A stretch of DNA of 54,177 bases from assembly GCA_016928995.1 (NCBI GenBank), contig JAFGJS010000111.1, forward strand, positions 1 to 54,177, in the 5' to 3' direction. The DNA comes from Candidatus Sumerlaeota bacterium (GTDB lineage Bacteria > Sumerlaeota > Sumerlaeia > JAFGJS01). Each line of letters starts with the position of its first letter. Position 1 is the stretch's first letter. The notes under the pieces are model-generated. The model was not told the DNA's origin, did not search any database, and worked only from the letters and a program-made list of their open reading frames with translations. Positions 32,471-42,196 of this stretch are shown piece by piece. The translations under genes and the position numbers were made by a program.

Positions 32471-34549
32471 TTAATGTTCGGCTTCCTTGGCCTTTTCGTA
32501 TTCATCCACGATCTTGGCCTGAATTTCCGGCGTGACGCGCTCGTAGTGGCTGAATTCCATCTCGAACGTCGCGCGGCCCTGCGTCATGCTGCGCAGCTCC
32601 CGGCCGAAGTCGAACATTTCGGACATCGGCACCTGAGCCTTGACGATAGTGTTATGACCTTGCGATTCGCTGCCCAGCGGGCGCCCGCGTTTGGAGCTGA
32701 TGGAACCCATGATGTCGCCCATGTTGTCCTCGGGGCAAAGCACGGTGACGTCCACAATCGGCTCCATGATGATGGGGCCGGCGTTGTGCGCGATTTCGCG
32801 GAAGGCCATGCTGGAGGCGAGCTGGAAAGCCATGTCGCTGGAATCCACGGCATGGTATTTGCCGTCGAAACAGGCGACCTTGACATCGACGACCTGGTAT
32901 CCGGCGACGATGCCGCGCTCCATGGCGGAGACGACGCCCTTTTCCACGGAGGTGTTGTAGTTCGTGGGAATGTTGCCGCCCACGACCTTCCATTCAAAAA
33001 CAAAACCTTCGCCTTCCTTGGAGGGTTCGAGATTCAAGTGGACTTCGCCAAACTGGCCGCGCCCGCCGGATTGTTTTTTATGACGGTACATGCCGGAGGC
33101 GGGCTTCGTGATCGTCTCGCGATACGGCACGCGCGGAATGACCAAGTTGACCTTGACATTAGTCATGGCTTCGAGCCGCTCCAGCGCGACATGGAGATGC
33201 GTTTCACCCATGCCGCAGAGCACATTCTGCTTGGTTTCGGCGTTGCGGTCGAGTTTCAGACCGACGTCGGTTTCAAGGATGCGGCCGATGGCCATGCCGA
33301 CTTTGTCCTCGTCGGTTTTATTATGGGCCACGATGGCGCGCATGACGGTCGGCTTGGCAAGTTTGATCGCGGGATACTTAATCTTCGCGCTTTCTTCGGC
33401 GAAAGTGTCGTTGGTTGATGTCACGTCCAGTTTGACGATTGCGCAGATGTCGCCGGCGGAGAGCGCGGCGATGTTTTCGGATTTCTTGCCGCGGAAGGCG
33501 AGCAGATTGCCGATGCGCTCGTCCTTGTCTTTGTTGACGTTGTATACGCTGGAATCGCTCTTGACCGCGCCGGTGATGACTTTGATGTAGTTGACTTTGC
33601 CCAGGAACGGATCGGAGGTGGAGCGGAAGACGAATGCGGAATACGATCCGTCGGGCGAGCATTTTTGTTCGATGATCTCGCCGCCCTTAAGCGCCTCGAC
33701 GGGCCGAGCTTCCAGCGGATTGGGCGCGCAAAGCTCGAGATAACCAAGCAGCATTTCAACGCCGATGCATTGAGTGGCCGTGCCGCAGATGACCGGGATG
33801 AAGCGGCGTTCCTGCGCCACCTGACGCAATCCGGTGTAGATTTCCTCGTCGGAGAGCGGCTGATCGTCGAGGAATTTCTCCATGATCGCCTCGTTGCCCT
33901 CGGCGGCGGCTTCGATGAGCGCGGCGCGCGCGGCTTGCGCCTCATCAGCCATCTCGGCGGGGATGTCCTCGATGGCCGGTTTGGCGCCGGATTTGGCGTA
34001 GATGGCCTTCATGCGCAATAAATCGACCAGACCCTTGAAATTCTGATGCGCGCCGATGGGAAGGCACACGGGAATAGGCGTGAGTCCGGTGTGCTCCTCA
34101 ATTTGCGCTAGGCAGCTTTGAAAGTCGGCGTTTTCCTTGTCCATCTTGTTGATGAAAATCGAGACGGGCTTGCTGTATTCCTTGCTGAGTTCGAAGGCCA
34201 GCTCAGAGCCAACCTCGAAGCCCGCTGCGGCGTCGAGGACGATAAGCATCATGTCCGCGGCCCAGACGCACGGCTTGATGTCGCCGATGAAATCGCGCGA
34301 GCCGGGGCAGTCGAGGACATTGACTTTGATTTTCTTGTATTCGACGGGGAGGACGGCGGCGTAAAGCGAATGCTGGTGCTTTTGTTCTTCGGCCGTGTAG
34401 TCCGAGGTGAGCGAGCCGTCCTCGGTTTTGCCCATGCGATCAATGGCTTTGGTCTGCAAGAGCATCGCTTCCGCAAGAGTGGATTTGCCGCAGGACATAT
34501 GGCCGTTCAGGCTGATGTTGCGGATCTGAGTGGATTCGTAATCTTTCAA
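32471..34549 (-). CDS. Divergent elongation factor G-like GTPase
   Basis: A 692-residue five-domain translation GTPase. G1 is GHMSCGKST (16-24), G3 DCPGSRDF (80-87), G4 INKMDKENADF. Domain IV (VPYRETITKPASGMYRHKKQ) and the C-terminal EF-G domain (DVTVLCPEDNMGDIMGSISSKRGR) are intact. It is not a standard EF-G: the catalytic His after DxPG is Ser84, and the switch I motif RGITI is replaced by the region around QKHQHSLYA. This matches the EF-G2/FusA2-like paralogues rather than canonical FusA. The start is a TTG at 34549 with GAGGAAG 6-7 bases upstream. It follows secDF. Confidence 0.9.
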   Translation of the reverse strand: MKDYESTQIRNISLNGHMSCGKSTLAEAMLLQTKAIDRMGKTEDGSLTSDYTAEEQKHQHSLYAAVLPVEYKKIKVNVLDCPGSRDFIGDIKPCVWAADMMLIVLDAAAGFEVGSELAFELSKEYSKPVSIFINKMDKENADFQSCLAQIEEHTGLTPIPVCLPIGAHQNFKGLVDLLRMKAIYAKSGAKPAIEDIPAEMADEAQAARAALIEAAAEGNEAIMEKFLDDQPLSDEEIYTGLRQVAQERRFIPVICGTATQCIGVEMLLGYLELCAPNPLEARPVEALKGGEIIEQKCSPDGSYSAFVFRSTSDPFLGKVNYIKVITGAVKSDSSVYNVNKDKDERIGNLLAFRGKKSENIAALSAGDICAIVKLDVTSTNDTFAEESAKIKYPAIKLAKPTVMRAIVAHNKTDEDKVGMAIGRILETDVGLKLDRNAETKQNVLCGMGETHLHVALERLEAMTNVKVNLVIPRVPYRETITKPASGMYRHKKQSGGRGQFGEVHLNLEPSKEGEGFVFEWKVVGGNIPTNYNTSVEKGVVSAMERGIVAGYQVVDVKVACFDGKYHAVDSSDMAFQLASSMAFREIAHNAGPIIMEPIVDVTVLCPEDNMGDIMGSISSKRGRPLGSESQGHNTIVKAQVPMSEMFDFGRELRSMTQGRATFEMEFSHYERVTPEIQAKIVDEYEKAKEAEH

Positions 34550-34717
34550 TGTTCGCTTCCTCTCCGTTTGAAATAAACCTGACTGGCGCGAAATGCGGTC
34601 AGTTCTGCCGCGCTTCCGCTCGCGTCCGGCTCCCGAAGGGATGAGCGTCGAGCGGAAGCTTCTATGTGCCGATCAGACGCTGAATTGCGATCTCGCATTC
34701 CGCGTCCATTTTCCTGT

Positions 34718-37567
34718 TTATGATTCGATCGTTCGTGCGCGCCCGGCGGCCGTGGAGCCTTTGCTGGAAGTGCGCGCCTGGGACGCCGTGGCGTCCTCTT
34801 TGCGGCCATGGGATCCTCCGCCATGTCCGCCCTTGCCCTTTTGCCACATATAAAGAACCGGCGTGGCGACGAAGGACGAGGAGTACGTGCCGACCGCGAT
34901 GCCGATGCAGAGCGTAAGCGCGAAGCCGCGCAACGCCTCGCCGCCGTAGAAGCACAGGATCAGCGTGGTGATCAGCGTGGTGAGCGATGTGATCGTCGTG
35001 CGGTTCAAACTCCGCGAGATGCTGAGATTCAGAATGTCTTCGTATTTTGCGCCGAAGACAGTGCGCGTCATTTCACGGATGCGGTCGAAAATGATGATCG
35101 TGTCGTTGAGGGAGTAACCCATGACCACAAGCAACGCGGCGACGATCTCCAGCGAGATTTGCTCTTTGAACAGCGCAAGAAAGCCGATGGTGATGAACAG
35201 ATCGTGGAACAACGCGATGACGGCGGCCACGCCGAAGCGGAATTCGAACCGGAAGGCGACGTAAACGAGAATCAACGCCGCGGCGATGAGCACGTTCAGG
35301 ATCGCGATGCGGATGAACTCGCCGGCGACTTCGGAGCTGATCGCGCCGTGGCCGACGACTTCCGCGCCGTTGGGATAGGCTTTGGCGATCGCGGCGTCAA
35401 ACATGTCAGCGGTCAGTTTCAGGTCGTCCCCGCCGGCTTTGTTCTTCAGGGCTTTCATCCGGACGGAGAACGAAGCGCCCTCGCCGTTTTCTGATTTGAA
35501 CTTCGTCGGCTGAACGTCGATTGGAAAGCCGACGTCCTTGAGGTTTTTTCGAATGCCATTGGCCGTGACGGAAGGATCCGTGAATTCAATTTGCGCTTCG
35601 CTGCCGCCGGTGAACTCCACGCTCATGTCAATGCCATGATGCATGAAAATCGCAAAGAAGCCGATGCCAAGCAAGATCAAGGAGAAGGCGTAAGCCGCCT
35701 TGCGCAGCCCCAGGATATTGAAATGAACATTGTCAGGGAACATCGTCCATGTTCCGACGGAGATGCCCTTGTTTCCGCTGAAGATATCGAATAGCACACG
35801 CGTGACAAACAGACCGGTGTAAAGAGTGATCAGAATGCCGATCGTCATCGTGATGCCGAAGCCTCGCACCGAGCCGGTGCCGATCTGCAGCAGCACCAGC
35901 GCCGTGATCAACGTGGTCAGGTTCGCGTCGAAGATCGTCCAGAACGCGCGGCTGAAGCCGTTTTGCACCGCCAGACGCCATGATTTGGCGGTCTTCATTT
36001 CCTCGCGGATGCGCTCATAAATCAGGACGTTGGCGTCCACGGCCATGCCGATCGTCAGCAGGATGCCGGCGATGCCGGAGAGCGAAAGCGTCGCGTTGGA
36101 CCAGGCAAGGATGGCGAATATCGTCACGACGTTGATCAGCACGGCGATGTCGGCGATGATTCCCGCCAGACGGTAATAAAAGGTCATGAAGATCAGCACG
36201 ATGATCGCGCCGATCAACAGCGACGTGATGCCGCGTTTAATGGCCACGGCGCCGAGCTTCGGCTCGATCAGGCGCTCATAAATGACCTCCATCGGCGTGG
36301 GATTCGAACCGGCCTTGAGAATCAGCGCCAGATCCTGAGTCTCCTGCGGCGTGAAACTGCCGGTGATGATGGCATTGCCGCTGGGGATAGGCTCGTTGAC
36401 ATTGGGCGCGCTGTAGCAAATGCCGTCCAGCAAAATGCCCAGGGGCTTGCCCGTCAGGTCTTTCGTGGTTTCATAGAACTCCTGGGTGCCGCGGGCGTTG
36501 AATTCGATGGAGACGAAATATGGCGAACTGGCGTTAGATTGAAGCGCCTGACCGGGATTATATTCCGCGCGAGCATTGCGCAGGTTCATCCCGTCCATTT
36601 CAGGCTCCTCCTTCACGAGGAACCATGTCGCGGTTTTCTGGTCTTGATGCGTAGTGTAGCCCGGCACGAATTCCCAACCAGGATCGGGACGCTGGCCTTC
36701 GATGAAGGGAACGTTGAATTTCTTGGTGACGGGATCGTACTTGAAATCGATGACTTTCGGCGTCGTCTGTCCCGGTTTGAAAACCTCGATTTGATACTCC
36801 GGTTGAATCATCTCTCTCACTTTGTCTGAGATGGTCTGACCTGGCTTCAGGACGCTGTCCTGATGAACCTCCCGGAATTCGAGCACGGCAGGCTGGAAGA
36901 TCTTGTCTTCCAGGCTGACCTCTGCGGTGCCGGTGGAACTGGCGTCATGAATCGTCGTCGTTCCGGGGATTTGAATCTTGATCCGATCTTCGCCCTGCAC
37001 AACGACGGACGGATTGGTCAGACCGTATGTGTTCAAGCGTTTCTGGATCGAGTTCTGCGCGCTCTGCAATCCATCGCGGATGATGCGCCGTTGCGTTCCG
37101 GCGCTGACAGCGAGCAGCGCGGAACCGGTTTTCAACAGACCGTCGCGATCGTATTCGAGGTAATCAAAATTCTTCCGCAGAATGGCGTCGCACGCCGCGG
37201 CGTTGGCCAGGTCGCCCGCGCCGTCGCTGCCGGAAAGGGTGAGCTGGATTCCGAGTTTTTCCGGCACGGTCTGGACTTTGACGGTGATGTTCTCACGCCC
37301 AAGCTGGTCGCGGATCTGCCGCGCCCAATGCGCCACCTGCTGGTTGATGGCGTCGTTGCGCTTAATGGCGCCGACAACTTCAAGACCGCCGGCAAGGTCG
37401 AGGTGGAACGTGATGGCTTGATTGTTCTCCCGGAATTCCTTCAATTGTTCCGGCGAGGCGCCCCCCTCGACCAGCCCGAAGTAGCGCACAGTGCCCCAGA
37501 CGGTCCAGAGCGACAGAATCAGGATTAACGCCACAACCCCAACGCGATAGTATCCGGCTTGTTGCAT
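34718..37567 (-). CDS. secDF: Fused protein translocase subunits SecD-SecF
   Basis: A 949-residue single protein joining SecD and SecF, which use the proton gradient to pull exported proteins through SecYEG. The SecD part has TM1 at about residues 8-28, the DLAGGLEV motif at 57-64, a large periplasmic domain, and five helices after residue 470 (GMAVDANVLIYERIREE). The SecF part starts near 620 with HGIDMSVEFTGGSEAQIEF at about 645-660 and ends with its own helices (VMGYSLNDTIIIFDRIREM). The end is Ser/Thr/Lys-rich. It lies 84 bases after the HD gene. Confidence 0.96.
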   Translation of the reverse strand: MQQAGYYRVGVVALILILSLWTVWGTVRYFGLVEGGASPEQLKEFRENNQAITFHLDLAGGLEVVGAIKRNDAINQQVAHWARQIRDQLGRENITVKVQTVPEKLGIQLTLSGSDGAGDLANAAACDAILRKNFDYLEYDRDGLLKTGSALLAVSAGTQRRIIRDGLQSAQNSIQKRLNTYGLTNPSVVVQGEDRIKIQIPGTTTIHDASSTGTAEVSLEDKIFQPAVLEFREVHQDSVLKPGQTISDKVREMIQPEYQIEVFKPGQTTPKVIDFKYDPVTKKFNVPFIEGQRPDPGWEFVPGYTTHQDQKTATWFLVKEEPEMDGMNLRNARAEYNPGQALQSNASSPYFVSIEFNARGTQEFYETTKDLTGKPLGILLDGICYSAPNVNEPIPSGNAIITGSFTPQETQDLALILKAGSNPTPMEVIYERLIEPKLGAVAIKRGITSLLIGAIIVLIFMTFYYRLAGIIADIAVLINVVTIFAILAWSNATLSLSGIAGILLTIGMAVDANVLIYERIREEMKTAKSWRLAVQNGFSRAFWTIFDANLTTLITALVLLQIGTGSVRGFGITMTIGILITLYTGLFVTRVLFDIFSGNKGISVGTWTMFPDNVHFNILGLRKAAYAFSLILLGIGFFAIFMHHGIDMSVEFTGGSEAQIEFTDPSVTANGIRKNLKDVGFPIDVQPTKFKSENGEGASFSVRMKALKNKAGGDDLKLTADMFDAAIAKAYPNGAEVVGHGAISSEVAGEFIRIAILNVLIAAALILVYVAFRFEFRFGVAAVIALFHDLFITIGFLALFKEQISLEIVAALLVVMGYSLNDTIIIFDRIREMTRTVFGAKYEDILNLSISRSLNRTTITSLTTLITTLILCFYGGEALRGFALTLCIGIAVGTYSSSFVATPVLYMWQKGKGGHGGGSHGRKEDATASQARTSSKGSTAAGRARTIES

Positions 37568-37651
37568 TGATCAATGCCTTTCGTTGATATCAGTGCTGAG
37601 TTTTCCGCGCAAAAACGGCGCATATGGAAAGCGTCTTTTTTTTACATCACA

Positions 37652-38368
37652 TTACATTAACTGCACGCCGTTGATGTTGAGCGCAAAGTCGCAGTTGAGA
37701 TAGTTCGCGGCGCGGCGGCTCATGATCATACGGCTTAAAAAGATCTCAAAATATTCCGCAACAGTGGAAATCTCCGTGTCGATCTCCAGGTTGAGCACGA
37801 TCAGTTTCTTTTCAGGCTCAACGATGCAATCGGAACTCGTCGCGGCGTAGTTCACACGGTCGTGAATGTCGAACTTGATCATCGATGGATTGCGCACCCG
37901 GCTGCGCCGGACGTCGGATTTATCGGCGATGATCAGGGCCGCGGCCGGATTGCTGGCGGGCGCGCCATGCTCCTCGTCGTGGTTGCCGATGGCGCCCATG
38001 ATCGTCGCAATCTCTGCCGCGGGCATGCCCATCTCCCGCAGAATCGTGAAGGCCATGCAGGCGCTGGACTGTGGATGCCCGTCGCGGTGAACCACGTTGC
38101 CGATGTCGTGAAGGTATCCCGCGATGCGCGCCATGTTGACTTCCGACTCGCTGCATCCCAGTTTCTCCAGGATGTAGCCGGCGCGATTGCCCACCCGCCC
38201 GATGTGATCGTCGCCATGGCTGGTGTAGCCGACTTCTTCGAGGTAGCGGTCAGCCATGCCGATGAACGTCCGCACATCGGGATTGTTGATCACGTCCTCC
38301 GCCCGCACAATGCACGGCTGCGGTCCGCGCTCTTCCTCGGGATTATTATGTGCGCAGGCTGGGCTCAT
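37652..38368 (-). CDS. HD-domain phosphohydrolase coupled to yajC
   Basis: A 238-residue protein with an HD metal-binding fold: the His-Asp pair is in IAGYLHDIGNVVHRDGH, preceded by SHGDDHIGRVGN and followed by AIGNHDEEHG. The first about 35 residues are unlike the rest. C-terminal residues resemble a small regulatory or dimerisation part. The ATG overlaps the yajC stop (ATGA), which fixes the start; the frame upstream runs through yajC and is not coding. HD proteins hydrolyse nucleotides or phosphates; the substrate is unknown. Its place between yajC and secDF is unusual. Confidence 0.87.
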   Translation of the reverse strand: MSPACAHNNPEEERGPQPCIVRAEDVINNPDVRTFIGMADRYLEEVGYTSHGDDHIGRVGNRAGYILEKLGCSESEVNMARIAGYLHDIGNVVHRDGHPQSSACMAFTILREMGMPAAEIATIMGAIGNHDEEHGAPASNPAAALIIADKSDVRRSRVRNPSMIKFDIHDRVNYAATSSDCIVEPEKKLIVLNLEIDTEISTVAEYFEIFLSRMIMSRRAANYLNCDFALNINGVQLM

Positions 38369-38721
38369 GGCTCGCTTTTGTCCTGCACGCCTTTCTTGGT
38401 CTTTTTCACCGCGGAGTAGATCGACGCGCGGTTGATCGTCAGCGTGGTGTTCCGGTCGACCTTCACCTGCACCGCGTCCTTTTTCTCGTCGAAACCTTCG
38501 ACAGTGCCGAAAATCCCGCCGACGGTCTGCACCTCGTCGCCCTTTTTCAGCTCCTCGAGCATCGCCTTGCGGGTTTGCTCCTTTTTCTGCTGCGGGCGCT
38601 GAATCAGAAAGACGTACGCGAGAAAAATCAGCGCCATGGGCAACAGGAATTCCGTCAGCCCAGGGCCTTTGGCGCCTTCCGCGAGCGTATGAATCAGCGA
38701 TGCAGCGGTCAATATCGTCAC
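38365..38721 (-). CDS. yajC: Preprotein translocase subunit YajC
   Basis: A 118-residue inner-membrane protein of the SecDF-YajC complex. One membrane helix is at about residues 24-42 (FLLPMALIFLAYVFLIQRP), followed by QQKKEQ and the family pattern LKKGDEVQTVGGIFGTVEGF. It is the first gene of the yajC-HD-secDF run. A TTGACA box lies about 130 bases upstream. Confidence 0.95.
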   Translation of the reverse strand: MTILTAASLIHTLAEGAKGPGLTEFLLPMALIFLAYVFLIQRPQQKKEQTRKAMLEELKKGDEVQTVGGIFGTVEGFDEKKDAVQVKVDRNTTLTINRASIYSAVKKTKKGVQDKSEP

Positions 38722-39046
38722 GTGTAGCTTGCTCTCTCATGCCGCGCGGCGGCGCAGGATTATACCTCGCATTTTCAGCCAAATCCGGTCGAAAAATGCA
38801 AAAAAGGCCTCGACAAGAGTGCGAAACCTAACACCCGCCTCAAACCATGTCAAACACAAAAGACGCCTGAAAACCGTCGCTTTCGCTCGCAAAAAACGCT
38901 CCGGCAAAGCAGCGGAACCGGGATGCGTTTTGATTTGACGCCATCGCGCGAGAGAGGAATGATGCAGATTATGGATTGAGCGGTCAAAAACGGAGATTGG
39001 AAACCGAAACGGCCGTGAGATCGATCATATTGCGCGAGGCGGAACA
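38722..39046. other. Divergent promoter region of yajC and aroF
   Basis: About 325 bases without a gene between the divergent yajC and DAHP synthase genes. Apart from the candidate yajC promoter at 38825-38853 I see no repeat or RNA element. GAGGCGGAAC close before 39047 may be the ribosome site of the DAHP synthase gene. Confidence 0.5.
38825..38853 (-). promoter_or_regulatory. Candidate yajC operon promoter
   Basis: On the minus strand a perfect TTGACA (38848-38853) is followed after 17 bases by TAGGTT (38825-38830), a poor -10. The 5' untranslated region would be about 95-100 bases. Confidence 0.35.
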
Positions 39047-40078
39047 ATGATTATCGTAATGGAGCCAGGCAGCAAGGATGAGTATCGCCAGGCGGTGATC
39101 TCCGAAATCGAGGAATTGGGCTATCAGGCGCACGTGATCATCGGAGTCGAGCGCACCGTCGTGGCCTGCGTGGGACATGAGGACAAGACGCCGCTGCAGC
39201 ACATCGCCTCGATGCCCGGCGTGGAGCAGGTCATCCCGATCCTCAAACCGTTCAAACTGGCCTCGCGGGAAACCAAGGCCGAATCGAGCGTGATCGACGT
39301 GGGCGGCGTGCTGATCGGCGGCCAGGAGCTCACCGTGATGGCCGGACCCTGCTCGGTGGAGTCCGAAGAGCAAGTGCTGACCATCGCGCGGGCGGTGAAG
39401 GCCGCCGGCGCGAAGATCCTGCGCGGCGGCGCGTTCAAACCGCGCACCTCGCCCTACTCGTTCCAGGGCATGGGCGAAGACGGGCTGAAGATTCTGGCTA
39501 CGGCGCGCGACGAAACGGGGCTCAAGGTAGTGACGGAGGTCGTGTCGCTGCGCGAGCTGGATTTATGCCTGGAGTACGCGGACATGCTGCAAATCGGCGC
39601 GCGGAACTGCCAGAACTATCCGCTGCTCCGCGAAATCGGTATGTCGCAGCGGCCGGTGCTATTCAAACGCGGCATGTCCACGACGATCAAGGAGTACCTG
39701 CAAGCGGCGGAGTATATGCTTTCGGAAGGCAACTACAGCGTCGTGCTGTGCGAGCGCGGCATCCGCACCTTTGAAGACGCCACGCGCTTCACGCTGGACC
39801 TGAACGCCGTGCCGGTGATCAAAAGCCAGACGCACCTGCCGCTGATCGTGGATCCGAGCCACGGCACCGGCGTCTGGAGATACGTGACGCCGATGGCGAA
39901 GGCCGGAGTTGCATGCGGCGCCGATGGACTGATGATCGAAGTGCATCCCAAGCCCAAGGAAGCGGCGTCGGACGGACCGCAGGCGCTCAAGCCGGACACC
40001 TTCACCGAGCTGATGCGCGAAGTGCGCAAGGTGGCCGAATCCGTCGGCCGCACGCTCCCTGGAGCGCCGGAAGAATAA
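39047..40078 (+). CDS. aroF: 3-deoxy-7-phosphoheptulonate synthase (DAHP synthase)
   Basis: First enzyme of the shikimate pathway, joining phosphoenolpyruvate and erythrose 4-phosphate. It is the type I-beta form: residues 1-75 are a ferredoxin-like regulatory domain ([20 protein letters not shown]), and the barrel starts with [14 protein letters not shown], followed by [54 protein letters not shown] and [10 protein letters not shown], which hold metal and substrate. Length 343 is normal for this form. It works with tyrA, elsewhere in the window, in aromatic amino acid synthesis. Confidence 0.96.
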   Translation: MIIVMEPGSKDEYRQAVISEIEELGYQAHVIIGVERTVVACVGHEDKTPLQHIASMPGVEQVIPILKPFKLASRETKAESSVIDVGGVLIGGQELTVMAGPCSVESEEQVLTIARAVKAAGAKILRGGAFKPRTSPYSFQGMGEDGLKILATARDETGLKVVTEVVSLRELDLCLEYADMLQIGARNCQNYPLLREIGMSQRPVLFKRGMSTTIKEYLQAAEYMLSEGNYSVVLCERGIRTFEDATRFTLDLNAVPVIKSQTHLPLIVDPSHGTGVWRYVTPMAKAGVACGADGLMIEVHPKPKEAASDGPQALKPDTFTELMREVRKVAESVGRTLPGAPEE

Positions 40079-40248
40079 GCGCCCACGACGAACAAATACG
40101 CCTCCAAGGCTCATTTTGCATTAATCATACTGATCTACAAAAAGCACTATCAGCGAAGATTAACAAGAAGCTGGCGCAAGAAATCGAAATGCCTTGATAC
40201 TCGATGCTGTTTGGGAAAAAATCGAATTTTAAAGCTTTGTGGAAATGA

Positions 40249-42120
40249 GTGTCAACAATGCATGATTTGACCGATAATGTGCTCACCAAACTTTCGACTC
40301 TGATCGCTGAGCGTCGTTACGAGTCGTTGGAAACAGACACGCTTGAAATCAAGCCTGTGCCAAGTGACGGCGTATCTTGGCGTGAACGGTATAAAAGCGT
40401 GAATGCGTTTCTGAACTCGCGTGGCGGAATTATGTTGTTAGGCTTTAAGGAGGAAGGACAGGGCGCGGAAAAGCACTGGGTGTTCACCGGTTGGCGGGAA
40501 GAAGCAGAATCCAAGGTAAAAGACTTTCCGAAGCTATTCCATGACCGGAAAAAAGTAGCCCTCGACTTGCGAGAAGCCTTTCCACCGATGGAATTGCGGC
40601 CATTCATGGATGGGCAGGTGGCAGTAATCTATGTGGATGAGTTGCCTGCGGATCAGAAATTCGTGTTTTACAATAATACCGCCTGGAAACGCGTCTTGAC
40701 AGGTGATCATCGCATCACGGATGACGAGATCGAACGGCAGGAGGAGTATCGTCAGGAGCTCTGGAATGCCCGTGAATTACATCCTATTCCTAACGCTGCA
40801 CTCGACGATCTGGATTTGGATCCGCTCAATGATTACATTCAGCAACTCAATCGACCGGTCAAAGTTGAGACGATCAAAGCGGACATGGCGTCAGCGCGTG
40901 GTTTTCTTGAGCGCAAAGGTTTCCTCAAGGACGGCGTGGTGACAACACTGGGGATGCTGGTGTGTGGAAAGCATCCAGAGGATCGGATGGGCTTTCGCTG
41001 CCACGTGCATGGTTATGTGGACGTTCCACAGCAGGTAGCGCAAGACAAGCAGGATTTGATCGGGAACATCTTGCCTTTGCTGGAACACAGTTTGGCATAC
41101 ATTTTGAGAAATGTCCAAGTGGGCGTATCCATCGAGAACGGCGGCAAGGCTATGCCGCAATACCCGGAAGAAGTGCTGCGCGAAACGGTGAACAATGCGC
41201 TGGCGCATCGAGATTACTCTATCAACAAGCAGGCGATTATTTCAATCAAACCTGGATGTTCCATTTCCATTCGCAATCCTGGCGGCTTTCGTAAACATTT
41301 ACTGCTGGAGTATCCTGACGATCTGACGCCGTTGCGGCGGATTATTCCTGAAGCCAAGGCGCGAAATCCCAAACTGGCGGATGTGTTGCGTGTATACCGG
41401 AAATGGGAGGGCAAAGGCATTGGCATGGCCACGCTAGTGAATTTGTGTCTAGAGAATCGCATCGACTTGCCCACCTACCGGTTTTATAGTGAAGAAGTCT
41501 GTCTCTTCTTGAATCCCGGACCACTGCTGGGAGACCGAATGAAAACATACTTGGCAAGCTTCGATGCCTACATCGAGAAAAAACTGGGCGGTGCGCCAAC
41601 CAACGAGCAAAAACTTGTGCTAGTTTATCTGATAAAGAGTGAATGGGAAAACCGTAAACATCATTATACGATTCTTTTGACCCCGGATAATAACCATTTC
41701 GAACAGTTGCTGGCGCTGGAACGAACTGGCTTGATTTTCAAACATGAACGAAGCACCCCCCTTTATCCGGTCTATATGGCGGATCAAGTGCTGATGCGGG
41801 AAGACTATCGGCCGGAATTAGAATCGTTGTTCGGCGCAACGCTGGCAGCTCTGGATGAATTGCCTCGAAAATGTTTGAATGTGATATATCGTTATGGGCG
41901 CTATTCCAGCACACCGGCAGTCACCGCGAAAATGGCGGCTTTTACTGTATGGCATGAAGAAAAGGGTAACGTTCAGAACATCAAAGAGTTCGACGGTTTC
42001 TATCGAAAAGTAAGGTCTGCATTCAATAAATTAGAGAAAGCCGAGCTGATTGTGCGAACGGGACAGCATGCGCGTGGATTCTCGCTAAACGAAGAGTATC
42101 TGCAGAATCGCTTTTTATGA
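40249..42120 (+). CDS. AlbA_2 (Schlafen-type) DNA-binding and ATPase-domain protein
   Basis: A 623-residue cytosolic protein. Residues 15-150 form an AlbA_2/Schlafen-type domain (ETDTLEIKPV, VNAFLNSRGGIMLLGF). About residues 300-420 match the HATPase_c_4/AAA_4 region of RecG-like regulators (LRETVNNALAHRDYSI, ISIRNPGGF, GKGIGMATL). The C-terminal 180 residues look like winged-helix DNA-binding units. Such proteins act as transcription regulators or in defence-type roles. The gene is visibly poorer in G+C and uses different codons from its neighbours, suggesting transfer. The start is GTG 40249 (GGAA 4 bases upstream) or ATG 40258. Confidence 0.84.
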   Translation: MSTMHDLTDNVLTKLSTLIAERRYESLETDTLEIKPVPSDGVSWRERYKSVNAFLNSRGGIMLLGFKEEGQGAEKHWVFTGWREEAESKVKDFPKLFHDRKKVALDLREAFPPMELRPFMDGQVAVIYVDELPADQKFVFYNNTAWKRVLTGDHRITDDEIERQEEYRQELWNARELHPIPNAALDDLDLDPLNDYIQQLNRPVKVETIKADMASARGFLERKGFLKDGVVTTLGMLVCGKHPEDRMGFRCHVHGYVDVPQQVAQDKQDLIGNILPLLEHSLAYILRNVQVGVSIENGGKAMPQYPEEVLRETVNNALAHRDYSINKQAIISIKPGCSISIRNPGGFRKHLLLEYPDDLTPLRRIIPEAKARNPKLADVLRVYRKWEGKGIGMATLVNLCLENRIDLPTYRFYSEEVCLFLNPGPLLGDRMKTYLASFDAYIEKKLGGAPTNEQKLVLVYLIKSEWENRKHHYTILLTPDNNHFEQLLALERTGLIFKHERSTPLYPVYMADQVLMREDYRPELESLFGATLAALDELPRKCLNVIYRYGRYSSTPAVTAKMAAFTVWHEEKGNVQNIKEFDGFYRKVRSAFNKLEKAELIVRTGQHARGFSLNEEYLQNRFL

Positions 42121-42196
42121 CGACAATGACCGGCCAGACCACTGAATATGTTTTCGCAGCTCATGCCGAAGAAATCCTTCTTGGCACTTCGCGAGC

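Noticed and set aside
37652-38782. Long 376-residue form of the HD gene
   Set aside because: The first 138 codons lie inside yajC in another frame; the ATG overlapping the yajC stop is the credible start.
40079-40248. Terminator or small gene between aroF and the AlbA_2 gene
   Set aside because: No stable hairpin and no frame with a start and ribosome site; I see nothing definite.
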